A stretch of 64,000 bases of DNA from Solea solea (Eukaryota > Chordata > Actinopteri > Pleuronectiformes > Soleidae), in the NCBI RefSeq assembly GCF_958295425.1, contig NC_081136.1:14963381-15027380 (forward strand), given 5' to 3'. The translations under genes and the position numbers were made by a program. A model generated the notes under the pieces. It was not told where the DNA came from, did no database searches, and worked only from the letters and a program-made list of their open reading frames with translations. This document shows, in pieces, positions 13,601 through 28,784 of the stretch. Numbering within the stretch: position 1 is the stretch's first letter; each line of letters begins with the position of its first letter.

Positions 13601-16600
13601 TATGTTTGTATGCATTGCAAAAAGATTTTAACCCGTTTCATTTCACTTTTTTCATCAAAACACCACATATATAACTTAATGAACAACAGGTATATGGAAC
13701 ATAATATTTGAACACTTTGGCAAACAACTAAAACTAAAAATCTTTGTGTCTTAAACTATAAGCTAAACACTTTTCTTTAATCAATCGTCTGATTATGAAA
13801 ACCCTATAAAAATGGAAAGAAAATCTAAAATTAGCGTTGCAATGATAACAGAAGAATCAGCTTTTCATTGTCATCACAATCGATAATGGAAATACAACGA
13901 TATTCCACCAAATTCATTTTGAAACTAAGCTAACCTTCACAAACCTTGTGCATCCGCTCAGTCGAGCCATTTAGCGCTGCACCTTGTGCCAGAGATGATG
14001 TATGATTTAATTCTGTTACAACACAATGAGGTGATATTAAACTGGCTCCATAATGCCACCAAAATGCCATGTCAATATCTCCTCTGTCAATATAGCAAAG
14101 TGCTTCCTCTCCTTTATTAGACAGTGAAGGAGGGATATCAAAAGGACAGTATAGATTTCACATCTTACTAATGCTTACGTTACATAAAATGCCAGGCATA
14201 AAATGCAAGCAAAGCACAGATGTATAGATGACTGTAAAAGTGTATAGTAATTGGCTGAATATTGCTCCACTTCCAAGCACATTTAATACAAACAACTAAT
14301 CAAAGTACGATTCTTTGCCCTGTAACTCTGGACAAGTTATAGTCTTATTGAATTCCTGTCATGTGAAAATTGTTCACTCCAATATTTCCTTTGCATAATT
14401 GCTAGTTAGCCCAGCATAAGCACTTTTTCTGACAGTAAAATTGAGTCATTTAATAGTAATTTAATGTTCCTGTTTTTGCAGTTGTTAAGTGCATTATTGT
14501 TAAATGTATTTATCCTCTCTTTAAATGATCATTCTGGGACACATTACACAATAGAAGAGGTTGCATGGAAAATACCACTCGTACAAGTATATTCAGCTCT
14601 AGTCTTTAGAAATATTGTTTAGTCGAAACAGTTTTGTCGATCACTGAATTGATGATGAAAGAACTGGATTGTCTTACAAAAAAACAACTGAAGAGATTTT
14701 GTTCCACGAGCACCTTGGAGGAAGTTCAGCTATATGAGAACGTGAATGAGGGACAGACATGGGCTCATTTTCAAGGACACCTCCCTGCTCTCACAGGATG
14801 GATCTTTCAGAGCAGCAAGAAAAAAGTTTCTTCAAGTTCAGAGCCAGAGCAACTTAATCCAAAATCCCTTATGAGATAATATAAATAAAATCTCTTCTTT
14901 AAAGTTGGATGTTTAAAGAGAACTGACATTACCATATCAACACACTATTTTAATGAAGTTAATATATCAGTACCCTTTTGAGGTAAGCAGCCTCTAGGAA
15001 CCAAGGCTGCTTTTGCCTGCATGAAGTTACTTACACTAATTCTCAGATTATCTACTCCCGACTCTACATCTATATAATAATTTACACTCTTAGTGAGTTA
15101 ACTCCCTCTGTGACTTTTTAAAACTGCAGGGGGAGAGATCAGTCATGCACAGTGTCTGACGTTGACAACCTTGCCAACAAGATGCTCTTGAATTATACAT
15201 TTGTGGATCGATCAAGGGTGCTTAAGTAGCAGAACTGTGGGTGGATCTGTGTGAGAGGGCTCCAGTTACATTGGCAGCCTGACCTAAATTTAGGGAAGCT
15301 GGAAAACTGATTTCTCAGTAAATCGAGAGATAGTAGAGCATGGTGTCCCCAGAGGTTGACATAATATAATGCTTAAAAAAGCTTGCCGACACCTTTTAAA
15401 TGCATGTGCTGTTTAGTTTCTTCGCTGACTGGGAATGAGAAATTTACTAAAGGGAACATACGAGTTCAATCGGGACACTGGAGGTACAAATTATCGCGAA
15501 AAGAGACCTGCAAATGTGGCTACTGTATGAAACAGATGTGCTTTGTGATTTTTCAATGTTTATTATCTACCTACTCTATCTAAGATTATCATTCGTAGTA
15601 AGGCACACCTTTTATTAGTTCTTGCTGCCGACAGTGTAATTAATTGTATTAAAAATTAGCTGTGTTCTAAGAAATTGAGATTGAGAGTATAAAAATCTGT
15701 AATCTTTATCATATTCCATGGATGAAGTAAGCATTCAAAAATCTATGGTTGGTCAGATCCAGTAAAAAATAAATACCTAAAGCAGATACCTTAATTCAAA
15801 ATGAAAAAGTAAAACCCAATTATAACAACTAATAATATTTAACATGCAGGAAACAATATGCCAGCAATATTACATGCTTGGCTGGTATAAATACCCAAGT
15901 ATCTGTCATATGGCCTCCACCTAATGCTATAAAATGCCAGGTCTTAAAAAGTGTCACAAAGGACCAAATGAATGAATAAACACACTCATTAATGCACAGC
16001 GCTTATTGCACACTCAGCTTCAGCCCTAATCAAAGTGTTGATCAGTCACACACTTGACACTTTAGATTCTGCCCATTTAGCAAATTAATAATGGCCATAT
16101 GAATTTCAAAAAATATTGCCTATACTGTACATGTTGCTGGCCATGCTTTAAAAGCTAGAGTTACAGTGCATTTAAAGCCCTTTTTAAGGTATAGATACAA
16201 GGGGGGGATGCATGTTTTCTGATGTTATTAACACAGTATGCCACTAGAAACATGAAACAAAACATCAGCAGCTGATTTTTGCTCTTGTGAGCCTCAGATG
16301 TCCCAATTATGCTCAACTATTCCCCCCCCCCCTCTCTCATTTCTGGCTGTGCACACATTAGGTTAATTAGCCACTGTAGTTGGTCAAAAGCACATCCTCA
16401 TGTCCACTAAAGGCCTGTGTTATGTATCGTGAAATGCAGCCTCAGATCTCACATCAAGCCCATGTCAATGTGAATGACCCACTGATGTGGAGCGCAGCCT
16501 CAGGATCTAAACAAGCGATGCCTCTGATTCAGGAGCATGCGATGGCAGAGAGGCCACTGATTAAGCATCAGTTTATGTGCTATCAGGCCTCACAGCGGTC

Positions 16601-19600
16601 AAGCTTTATCCCATACGGTCATATCAGGCCTGTGCACAGTGTGAAAATAAAGACACAGACAGTGGGAGGTAATACAGTTTTTGGTTATCTCAAATTCAAA
16701 ATGCCAGGAGGGTCAGCAATGGAAGTGGCTCGGGTTTGCTGCAAGTTCAGTGGGTGCATTTCAGCCAAGATCACAGCAAAGACAGCTGTGATGTTACTGT
16801 TGGTTGAAGTGAACCAGTAAATTGATTGTTTTAGGTATGAAAGACATTGAACAAAGTCAAACATAAATAAATAATGTGATGCTAAGGTCATCACACAGAA
16901 ACTAATGGAGCAAGTTTAAGTCAGAATATTATTGTACACTTTACATGTTCAATTTAGCACAACAATTCTGATTTTAACTGAAGTCTGTTATGTTTTAGAT
17001 GTAACACAAAAACAACATATTTTACATGACCAACTCAGCACTTTCTATCCACACATTTTGCGAAAGTATTATTTAATATCATAATACCAAGGTTGTGAAC
17101 TTTTTGTTTTATTAATGAAATGTATCTAATCACATTTTAATGTCTGATTAGACTTTTTTTCCCAAAACTGAGAGACAGTCACAGCAAAACACAAATATGT
17201 TCATTTGATTGTACAATTTTCTTTGTCCTTTTGGCAAAGAAAACACAAGTCAAGATAAAAAAACAATTACCAAAGAGGTTCTTCCCCATCTTGCCTCTCT
17301 GTATTATAGCACATCTTCCTACGCGTGATTTCACTCTTAATTATTCATGAACAAAATTGCAGTTTTAAAGTGTTAATTATTTATAGAAATGCCCAAATGG
17401 TGAGGCAGGTGGAAGAGTAAACAGTTGGGGGGACTGAGGGTATTGCAGTTCTTTATGTTTCCCAGTTATCTTCTGTAATTATTAATCCCATGTTTCATAG
17501 AGATGAAACTGAGGCAACAGCAGTAACAGCAGGAAATAAGCTGCAATATGGCTATATCATTCAAGATTATGATGACACAACAATGAGGGGTGAATAGCAA
17601 TGTAACAAAATCTGGGCTTTTTATCTGAAAAACACATTTTAGAGATGATGTGTTGAATTATTCCTCCTGTGAAACTGCTCCGCATTACTCTAATATGTAG
17701 AATGTTTCTGCTATTTTGTGGGATTTTTTTGATTGAGGGGAAAAAAGACAAGTAAAAATCCCAAACATTCAACAGTAGGGATGTCAGGCATCTTTCATCT
17801 ACAGCACGTCTAATCACTAATGCATGAAGTGGATGATTTTGTGGATGATCTCAATCTGAAATGACAAGATCTCTTTCCTATGAATATCTCCACTGGGTGC
17901 AGCAGTTACTTAAACTTCCCTTTAATGAGTACTTCTTGATGTATCCAGTAAAACCTAGGGTTGCTACAGCTGCTGCAAAATGAAGTGCAAAGGCAGTGGA
18001 GCTACATTTAATTCTGAATGCATAATGTGAAGGGAACAGGAAATAAACACTTTGTAGTAAACTGGAAAACTAAAAAAAAAAAAAAAAAACCATTAAGTCA
18101 TTACTGCTTTTAATCATGTCCTTTCATTTCTAATTTCTCTAAACATGCGGTACGTTACAGGGCTTTTATTGCTCAAAACAAATATGTCAGCAGCAGTATT
18201 GTTGTGTATCCCAAACATATCTAACATAAATGTGTAATTGGTTTTGCTTCAGCCTCTTTAAATATTTCCATTCAAATACTCCCTGAAGATTACTTTACTG
18301 TAAATTTGGTGCTATCCAAAGCACATAATAGTTTCTAAATTACATCCCTAATGCTTGGAACCATGTTTCCCATGGGGGAGTGAATATTTTCTTTCTGCTA
18401 AAAGGGCCACAATGCGTTTTTGGACTTAAATCTCCCTGGTAATTATCTTTTCTCTTGATGGCATCACTGGGCTGTTCCTTTATTAATGGATATCATAATG
18501 CAGTCTGGATGGGAGTCATTTCCCAGACTCTAAGGAAATTTTGGCATGGACGATTCAGGATGATATCACATCATCTGTGTCCCTAAGTGACTGACATAAC
18601 ATGATAGAAATAAGTGCTATCAGTGGATACACACGCAGCACAAATGGCGCACTGCTATCAATCTTTTTGAATGTGATATGGCAATGACAGCTCTGAATAC
18701 AGTTAGGAATAAAATGCCTCAGAAATAAAAAAAAAAAGGAAGAGATTCATTGCTTAAATGATTCAACATCCTTCAACTATTCAAGAATTTCCTGTGGTTT
18801 GAATAAAATCAATAGTTGTAGTCCACTATTTCACACCTGACTTTTTTTTTCCCTTCCAGTAAATTATTAAATTTATCAAGGATGTTACATTTTTATTATT
18901 GACTTTTACAATGATATTATGAGAAGAGTTCTTTATCTACATCGGAATCATTTCATCAGTGATCAGTGGAATAAAGAAACGAGCTACACTGAATAGGAAG
19001 AAAGAATAAGTGAGACAAATACGGTGATGTTTCCAGAGGGAAATCATGCGATCTAATTGATTAATAAGAACATAATTTAACTATGGGGTGGTAGTGAGTG
19101 GCAACCCCCCAGAGTGAGTATAATTTAAATGCTGTAATACTCCTTTTCTCCTCCTTTAATCCCAAAGCTGAAAGATATAAGACTTTGTACTCACACGTCA
19201 TCCACGTAACAAGGGTATGGCATCTGCTGGGCGAAAACACCAAGGGGTTGGGTATTTGGCGTCTGCACTTGTATAATGCCATTCTCCATCATATCCTGCA
19301 GATAGGCAAAGCCTCCCCATATATAGCGCAGGTCGTTAATGGAGTTGTCTCGAGCCCCAGGAGACCATGACCTTATTAAAAGCAGACACACCATGATCTG
19401 TCTTAGCAAAGGGCAAAAAAACTACAGCTACAGAATCAGAACCACAGATTACTGACAAGAGAACCAGTCAGAGATACTTTCCGAGGATCATGGCTGTTTT
19501 CAAAAGGTAATATTTATAGTACAAGTAATAGTGGAGGGCACAACAATATTACTTTTCTTTGGCACCCAGAAAATGAATAGAACCCAGTTAACATCATCTC

Positions 19601-22600
19601 ATGGGATTGTGCAAAAATAAAATGCCACTGCAACAATATTTTGTGTGCCATGAAAACTAATTTAAAGGTTATTTATACTTATTCTAGCAGCATCTATTTA
19701 TGTGGTTTGTGTTTCTCTGTTGTGGTACTTTTGGGTCTGGGGTTAGTCTGTCACTGACTAAATTATCATCAAGAATATAAAAAGGGACGGTGGGCAGGGC
19801 ATCTAACATGGCTCTGTGTAAATGTAGAGGATGGTACTGAAACAATTATCAGCAATTATCTAGTCAGAGTGAGTGAGTGGTGAGTAGTGCTGCTGAGAGT
19901 TAAATATGAATTTGGAACCAGAAAAAGCAAGTTTACTTTTGCAAAAATAGGGAAATCTATAAATGCTAACAGTGTTTATTTTTTTTTTTTTTTTAACATT
20001 TGGACTGAGCCAACAGTTTCTGCTTTCCTCATATTTAGCGCCGAGCATATATTTAGTCCCAGTATTTAATTCTCAGCACCAAGGAAAATAGGCTTTTCCC
20101 AAAATGTCAATTCATTCCTTGAATGTAGAATTCTGAGAAGTGAGATAGACAGTCTGAGCTGTGACATGTACCTGGATTTGTCTTTGTCGCTACGCTCAAC
20201 ATCATCCACGTCCATGCGGATTTTGTATTTGACATGAGGAGGGAGGTGGCTGGAGTTCGGCTGGAGGTTTTCAAAGACAACACTGGCCCAGTACGTGTCG
20301 TTCTTCAGAAGATCCTGTGCTTTGTTCACCAGCTGGCTTTCACTGGGGACTGCCTCAAACTTATTCAGGTCCAAACACTGTTGACAAATACAAAAATGCT
20401 TTATAATCTTTTCAAATAAATACACTCCCTTTTTATAAAGAGAAAATAGAAATGAACCAGGCAAGAACTCCGTAGCTGAATGGCAGATGGACATTCAACC
20501 GAAAGCATCACTAAGCTATTTACTAAATCACACAGTGTGCGTTTCCAAATTGTGTGGAGCTGGCAGGAGGGTGGGAAATGTTTTGGGCTTCAGCAGAGAC
20601 AAGCAAATGAGATTCAGCCATGGTAGCACTCCCTGTTCTGCAGCCCTGTCCCTCTGTTTCATGAGACCATAATGAGCTAGCCATCCTGGGAGGCAGTCAC
20701 ACACGACAGCTGTCCACACATCTCAGTGTTGCAATAGTTTTGTCATTTCTCCTCCAGGAATCTCTATTGTATATTCTACAGTATATCAAGCTATGGAGAG
20801 AAGCTGACCATAATAACACAATTTGCTAGAGATACAAGTAAGAATAACACAGTCGCAGAATGATTCCATTAGCCTTAAGTTTGGAAAAGTGCTGACTATA
20901 GCAGGGAGGAAACAAATGTAAATCATAACAAATGTGGTTTTTTTTCTTACACAGTAATTACAGAAAAAGATTCCTGCATGTTTGTAATCTATTCTGCTTT
21001 GAGTCTTTGAATATCAGCATTACTTTCTGTCACAGACCATAATGTTCACTGAAGACTTGAAAAAAAAAAACACGAAAAAAACATGTTTCTCCTACCACTG
21101 CAGCCGCTAAGGCTATGCTCTCTTGTATCAAACAGTCTGACTCTGCTCTACACTCAGAAACTGGCCCTACTGGTAGCTACCCAGTGCCATTTTGGCCCAA
21201 CTAACTCAAAGGAACATCAAGGGCATGGGTGTGTGAAGAATGTAGATGCTGGGCTGGTGCTGCTGACCACTAATGGAGGAGATGATGCCATGACACTGTT
21301 AACTACGACTGCTGCTGCCACAGACACATTCATAATGGCCTGTAATGCTGTTAACATGATTAGTGCTATTCTTTTTTTTGTATTTATGACTTTCACCATT
21401 GGTTTCACAATTGTCAGGGAACAGCATACGTTAAAACTGCATATGTGGCTCCAGATACATCAGGTCTCTTTATAGACTGGTGTCCAAAAAGATGTTACTG
21501 GGCCTTGGCGTTATTGTCACATTAATTTAACATCATATTCTTTCTCTTATTTATGGTGCAAATACTTTTTTTTTTTTAACTCTAAGCAAGAGGAACCCTT
21601 AATAAATGTGTAACTCAGGGGTGTCAAACTCAAATGACCAGAATTGCAAAATAAAAGTGCTTGGTTTGTTATAAAAAGATGTATACTTCACAATAAAAAC
21701 ACATTTATGACGCACAAAAACGGAGAAATAAAAAGAAAACTTGGCAAATAATGACGAGGATAACTGTAATTAAAACAGCTTAAATACATGTAATTTAATG
21801 TTGAGTGTAATACATTTAATAAAGCAATGATTCCAACCAAATGTCTTATTACTATTATTATAATAATAATAATATTGCTAGCAAATACATATAGTCTTAT
21901 ATTCTGTCTATACTCCATCACCTCAGTGGCAGGTGTGCCTCAGCACAGTGGTGGGCGGGTCGCATGTAATCGATTGGAGGGCCACATGTGGCCCCCGGGC
22001 CGCCAGTTTGACACCCCTAGTATAACTAGTCATTCAGTTCCCATTAGGGTGGAAAATAGACTGTTTTATGTTGGAATGTCAGCAACCATGTTAGGCTGAT
22101 TCCCAAGACCCCAACCTGCCATCTTAACTGCATGAACGTGTGTGTATGTGTGTGTGGCAAGCTTTGTATATGTTTTTCAACACACAGCAAGGAATGAACG
22201 GCTCTGCTGCAAACTGTGCCACAGATCAATATATCAACGTCAACCGTGTGTGTGTTCCTACTTCAGGACACCTCTGTTCTTGATGCCAATGATTCAGTAC
22301 AGGTCAGCAACATTTTGTTATGATTATTGTGGAAGCAATGAAGTGACAGATCGTCAGATCGTGTGTCTGACAGTTTGGCGAATATTGCAAGTCATCTGGG
22401 ACAGCCAAAAAGAGCAAGGAGACAACAAAGCACTGTGCTTATAGACACATTGTGTACTGTATGAGATGCTAAGTACGCAGCTTACACCTTGTATTATTCT
22501 TTAATAAAATATACAAGAGTAAATTAAAGCTACACATATGTCAGGGACCCGTTGAGATTTACCAAAAGATACTTTTGTTGGAACATTTTAAAGGTCATGC

Positions 22601-25600
22601 AGCACTCCAACTCACCGACACCATATATTTCACAAATCAATTCAACAAATTAAGGAAGTGGCTAAACAAGGAAGTAGAAGGTAAAAATAAATAAATGCAT
22701 ATTTGAAATGTCCTCATCATTTGTGAGGAAGCAGCTTATTTTTTAATCAACCGTTTTACTTGACAAAAAAATGTTACACCGCCCTCTGTTGATGTGTTCA
22801 TGGGATGGTTTGCATTAATGTAATGTAAGTACTTACACCAAGGAAGGTTGAGAGAAGCTCCAGCAACTGAGTAGTTGTGTTGTAAACATCACGCCAGTCG
22901 TAGGGATCCATACCAGGTGGACGATCCTCAGGAGGCCCATTGTACAGGAAGTTGGCGAGCCGCTCGGCCGTCCATCCAGTGTCTTCGAGACGCTGGTTGA
23001 GGACAGCAGCAAACGCAGGGTTCGCCAGCAGAGCCTAATTTTGAGGGGAAGAAGGAACACAAGCAATTGGAGGTTAGTTTGGTCCTTCCGTGGTGCTGAC
23101 ATTTATTTCTCTGCTTTAATTAGATGGGGCAAGATAGATGGCACTGTTGTACTTCAGGCTCCGTAAAGCACATCGACGACTGAGTACTTACATGGAAATC
23201 AACATGCAAGTCATAATATACAACTGTTGCAGTAATGATAGTGTTACTGTACAACAGTGATAATTGGCCTGTCATACAGAACGATAATCTGAAGTCAATG
23301 AGACACTCAATAACAGCACCATATAAAACTTAACAGTAGTGTAATAATAGAGTTTAATTGGTCTTCATTGAACATTAGAGTATTTCTGTGTTACATTGTT
23401 TACATTTCAAAGTGCAACAAGTCATCTCTGACGTTTGGAGAGAAAAGGGCACTGGACGTCAATCAAAATGTGGACCTTTAAAGTGTGAAATCTTGAGCAG
23501 AGAAACAAATGTATTCTGGTCCGTGTGCTCAGTGGCATTTTGTTGTCAACACTTCTGACGAGTTTCTTCTTAACCTTAGGACAAAGTGTCAAATTAAGTA
23601 ATCACTACACATCATGTGACCTTTAAAAAAAAAAAAAAAGAAGTAGAGTAGCTGTTTCTACATTAAGGACACGACCCATCAAAAATGTGCATCTCCTGAA
23701 ATCTTTTTGACACAGTGGTAGTAGAGTGAGCAGAGTCATGACAGCAAAAAGACCACGACGATTAGAACCAGTTCAGTTTCTGAAAACAAACCAGCAACCA
23801 TTTCATGTGCCCTAATGATCAGTGTCATCTGGGTAAAAGAGCTGCAGAAATGCCAGAAGTGTCAAATTATTCTGACTGACAAAAAATTTCAGTAAGGATT
23901 TTTTTTTAATATTATAGAATGTTTCCATATAACATGACATGTTTTCACATTTGTTTAATTGGGGGACATAAATCTAATGGTCATGACATTACATGTCATT
24001 TGCTACAAAGAATACAGGTCAGATTTATATTTTATAATCCAAATATTTAGTTTATTGAGTTTCAACATATTATAGTTATGAATTCCAATGACATAGCATT
24101 AAATATGCTATTACTTTTCTGTAAAAAAAAAATCCCATTAATTCCAGAAATCCCCATAATTCCCATGGAAGGTTTCCAATCTGAAATATTTTCTAAATTA
24201 AATTTCCAATCCCATGGAAAGTTTCTGGAAAATTACCAGAAATGTTCCGTCCCTTTGCAACCCTACTGTAAATACAAAAAAGCCTAATTGTTTAATCTCT
24301 AAGAGCTATGTATAGTTAAATCTAAACATTTTTAAATATTTTAAGGACTAATGAAAAGGACAAGCCAGAGTGAACTGTGAGAACTAGAGCTGCATTGTAA
24401 TTACATTTCAGACTTTTCTGAAATACCGGCAGCTTTACTGTGCCCTGCTGTTATTTGGTTAACTACATGTGCAAAGAACTCAAGTCTGCAGTTTTTCTTG
24501 GCAAGGTGTGATTTTCTTTTCTTTTATCAACACTTGATTTTAGTGGTATTGCGGACAAAGCTTCCCTACAAATCTAGTATTGAAGCATTATTGACGTTAC
24601 CATGGTAACTACCAGTATTAAGCCAAACTGAAATTGTACAGATGACAACTTTAACAGTAAACACTATACACAGGCATTTGTGGGTATTTCCAACTTATTT
24701 TCAACCAATTTCCTCTCAAAGCCACTTCAGAGAATATGCTACAGTACAGTATGTCCTTCTCTTCAGCTCTGTACCCTAAATCTTCTATCTTCTATGAAAT
24801 GTAGTTGTGGTGGTGATGGTAATTGGTGCATCAAGGTAAAACGTGTCTGCGACCTTCAAAGACCTCTGGAGATGACAAACCTCCAAAGCCACCAGCCTCA
24901 TAGAGAGAGAAAGAGAGGGAGAGAGAGAGAGGCCGGCAGAAAATGAAGACAAAGGAGAATTGCTGGTCCATTTGTGTAAAGGTTAGGGCTAGGGTAATGA
25001 ATACCCGGGCTATATGGAGCGCCCAATGTCTGCTTCCCTCCAGCTGCCTATAAGCTCATTTGGAGTGACACTGGAGTAATGTCAGTGTCAAGGAAATACA
25101 GCAAGAGGCAAAGAGAGAGTGAAGATGGAGGGAGAGAGAGAAGTGGTGGCAGAGTCCACATCCTCTACTTCTATAGATAATCCTTTCTGCCAGGATGAAA
25201 ATTATCCTGCACTTATCCATAATTACTTTCCTCCTCCAGTTTCCATATCTTACTGCAGGTGCAACAAATTGAACTACATGACATGTATATTCGTGGTGCA
25301 TATATTGTATGTATGACTCATCATTTTATATATTTATTTATTTTTTACTAGAAAAATACTTAGATTTGAAAATAAGGAAGGATTTTATGTCCTTGGGCAT
25401 TCACAAGTTTACACAGAGTAGTTCAATGAAAGATTCAGCGAAGAGAATAAAGAGAAAATGGTTCAAATGAACTACTGATCACGTCAACCATTCTGTGTCA
25501 TTTAAAAGGACACATTTTCTTTTAGAAAAAAAAGCAAATTAATGGTTTATTTTAAAAATAAAACAGAGAATTATGAATGTCAGTGAAAGGTTGCCAGGCA

Positions 25601-28600
25601 ACTGGCAGAGACACCGATAGCTCATGACACCCAACCATCAAAAATGTCCACAACTTGCTGGTTTTGTACTTATCCTTTTGAGAGCAGACTCAAAATAAAC
25701 AACGCCGATAATGTGTTTAATATATGCAGGAAAACTATGTTACTTTTATACACATTGAATAAGTATAACTACTTTAGGTTAAAGGACTGGGGATGCATTC
25801 TCTCAAACAATTCTTTATCAAACAGCTCCAAGCCTTCCACTTTTACCATCATCATATATTACAAATATTAACAAAAATGATGAAGTTACTTGTATGTGGA
25901 GCCAAAGACAATTTCCCACATTGGTGACAATGCAGTTTAATCTAATCCAACGTAAAAAGAGCAAAGTCTTACCCGTAATGCATTCACTTGAGGGCTATCT
26001 TGAAGGATATCGTAGACACGTGGGCCAAGTTCCTCCCATAAATCAGCAAGCTCTTTTAATTGAGCCAAGGCGTTGAATGTGCCGTTTGCCTGAAACACAA
26101 AGACAAACAATATTTATATACACACACACACAAAAAAACAAAACCTTTTGGAAACCTTTCACTGACAGGAAGCAAACCCACTGTGCCTCTTCTCTTTGCT
26201 CTCTTCTCTTTGCTCTGAGTCAATCCAGACATGAAAGTACTTCACTTGTGCACATCTCAGCTAATCCCTGGAGGAACTCATCACATTGTAACACTGTCAC
26301 CCCCCATGGAAACAAATGTAAATGGAGTTATTTACCCCAGAACATTGACTTGTAAACAATATGACTATGTCTGGCCTCCTGCGCCAACACTGGGACCCTT
26401 GCTGGGAAGTCAGCAGATTTTACTCGCACTCGCAATATATTCTAACTGCAACATCCTCACCCCCTGCCTGTTGTTTGTTTTTGTTTGTGCAGTTATCGCA
26501 GTGATGTTAATATCTTGGAGAAATGTCATGTCATGATAACACATTACACTCATTGCATTAGGTCCCCTGACTAACTAGTGTAATATTTTCCTTTCTTCCC
26601 CAGGTAGTAACTTTGCATGACATTTAATGTTTTTCATTTGCACAGTGGAGGCCCCTCACACACTGCTAGTGCAATTGATCCGATCCTGTAAATACGGCAC
26701 ATTCAAATGCATGCGAAAACTAGGACCTCAAACAAGTTATTTTGTCGCTTTTGCAAAAAATATTTACACACTCATTCAGCTTAATATGCAGCAGATTTTC
26801 CCCTCTAAACATACTTTGTTCACAATGAGGAAAGTAGCAGGTGTATCAGGTGTGTAGAGGACTTTTCCAAGCACTAACGGCTTGAAGGTGCTCCAAACGT
26901 TGCGCAGTCCAGGTGTGTTCTCCAGAGTGTCAACAAGGGTTTGGCAGAAAGCCTCTGTACAAGAAAATGAGAGAGAGAAGACAGGGAAAGTCAGGGCTGA
27001 ATCAAGGAAATTAGTCGACATTTGTGTGTCATGTGGACACACTTGTACCAATGGAACAAAAAGAAAGAAGACAAAAAGCTAAGCTAAGAGAAATCATTGA
27101 ATTTTGTTTACACTACCAATGGCACAGTATGTAATTTCTCCAATTAGGGATTTCTCAATCAAAAAATGACAAAATATCTAGTTAGATGATTGGGAAGCCA
27201 CATGGGATCATGGGAAATGCAGTTCTGCCACAGAAGCGCTCACAGGCAGAGCTTAACACATAGCAAGTAGAAATGAGCAGTCATGATTCCATTAATGATT
27301 AATGGATAAACATAATAAAATGACAAAACAAACACCGACACAATGGCTACTTTATATTGTTTTCCTTATGTTGATGTTTTATAGGGGATAACGTTGAATG
27401 TAAATACAATTTTCTATTGATTTAAAGTGTGTTGGAAAAGCTTTGGCTAAAGTAAATACACAACTCAAAACATATAATCAGCCTCATTGTTTTTAGATAT
27501 TCAAATTAATAACTATACTAAAATCTGTTAAATAAATAGTTTTTTTTCTTTTGACATTTACAAACATGTCATCAGTACATAAATTAATGTATTAGTGAAT
27601 ATTAAAGTGAATTGTGGGTTTAGTTATTGGTACTTTAGTTCACATAAATGATGAGTTTTTTTTACAAAAATTACTTAAAAATGCACACAGACACAGTGAC
27701 ACAGGGAAAAGGGGGACGACAGAACCCAGACCTGCGGAATATGGGACAGCTGCTATGGAGCAGAGGAAAAAAAGTCAATACGCTCAGCAGCAGCAGAACA
27801 ATCATTACTACTTTAACTAATCTGCCAGAGTGAATATTGCCAGGTTGATAAAGCGCTGAATAGATTAGACAAGGACCTGCACTGCAAGGAATGGAGCCTA
27901 GAGTATGAACAAAGCCAGTCCTGAGATTGCACTTGTGCCAGAAAATATGCAAAGCCTGTGTGGCACTTCAGAAAATGGATCAATTCAGAGTCTCATCCAT
28001 CAGTCAATATGGCCGTCTACCTTTCTGATGTGTTGCTAACTGTCCTTTTTGTCCAGGCACCTGTCATTACATCAGTTCCTTTTTTTTTTTTCTTCCTGTC
28101 AAGAAAGTAACAAGACCTTAAACTTCCACTGTCTCTCATATCACCAGGGCAACCGTTTTCCCCATCAGGGAGATTTTAGTGGCCATTTTCAGTGCAATTA
28201 AATGTTAGCCTTTCTGCCTGCTGGCCATCTTTCACAGGTGCTCCTGGGAGGTCTGTGTGTGGAGAGCTAATGGCCACCCCTTTAGTATGAGCCTGGCCAG
28301 CTGTTCCCTCCATGGACTGCACAGATGTGACTTCTGCAAACATAACACTAAAAAGAAAGAAAACAAGTGGTAGAGCTCAGCAGTTGTCAGAAGTAGTAAG
28401 CTGTTGTTTTCTTTTATTATTTGGAAAAAGGAAAAAAGAAGACGAGTCTTAGATTTGCAATAAAGTTAGACTTTAAACAAGCTACTGTAGGACAATGAAT
28501 ATTATAAAGAAGAGTATACTGATCGTTCAAAGCAGTCATTTCCGAAATAGCAGTCCAGACCAATGACTGCGTGTCAAACAAAAACAGAGTGATTACAACA

Positions 28601-28748
28601 TGACTTAAGGCTGTCAAAGCCTAAGAAGTTTTCCAAAGAAAGTATTTGAAAATAACATTTTCTTTGGCTTGTTATTCACAGCTAAAACTAATTCAGAGTT
28701 TCCTTTTATGAAAAATTCAGGAATGTAAATTGTGAGTTTTATATATAC

Positions 28749-28784
<36 letters not shown>

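Noticed and set aside
21083..21475. A 130-codon + strand frame in intron 11
   Set aside because: No recognisable domain, start context or splice support; it lies in intronic sequence near a transposon and fits chance.
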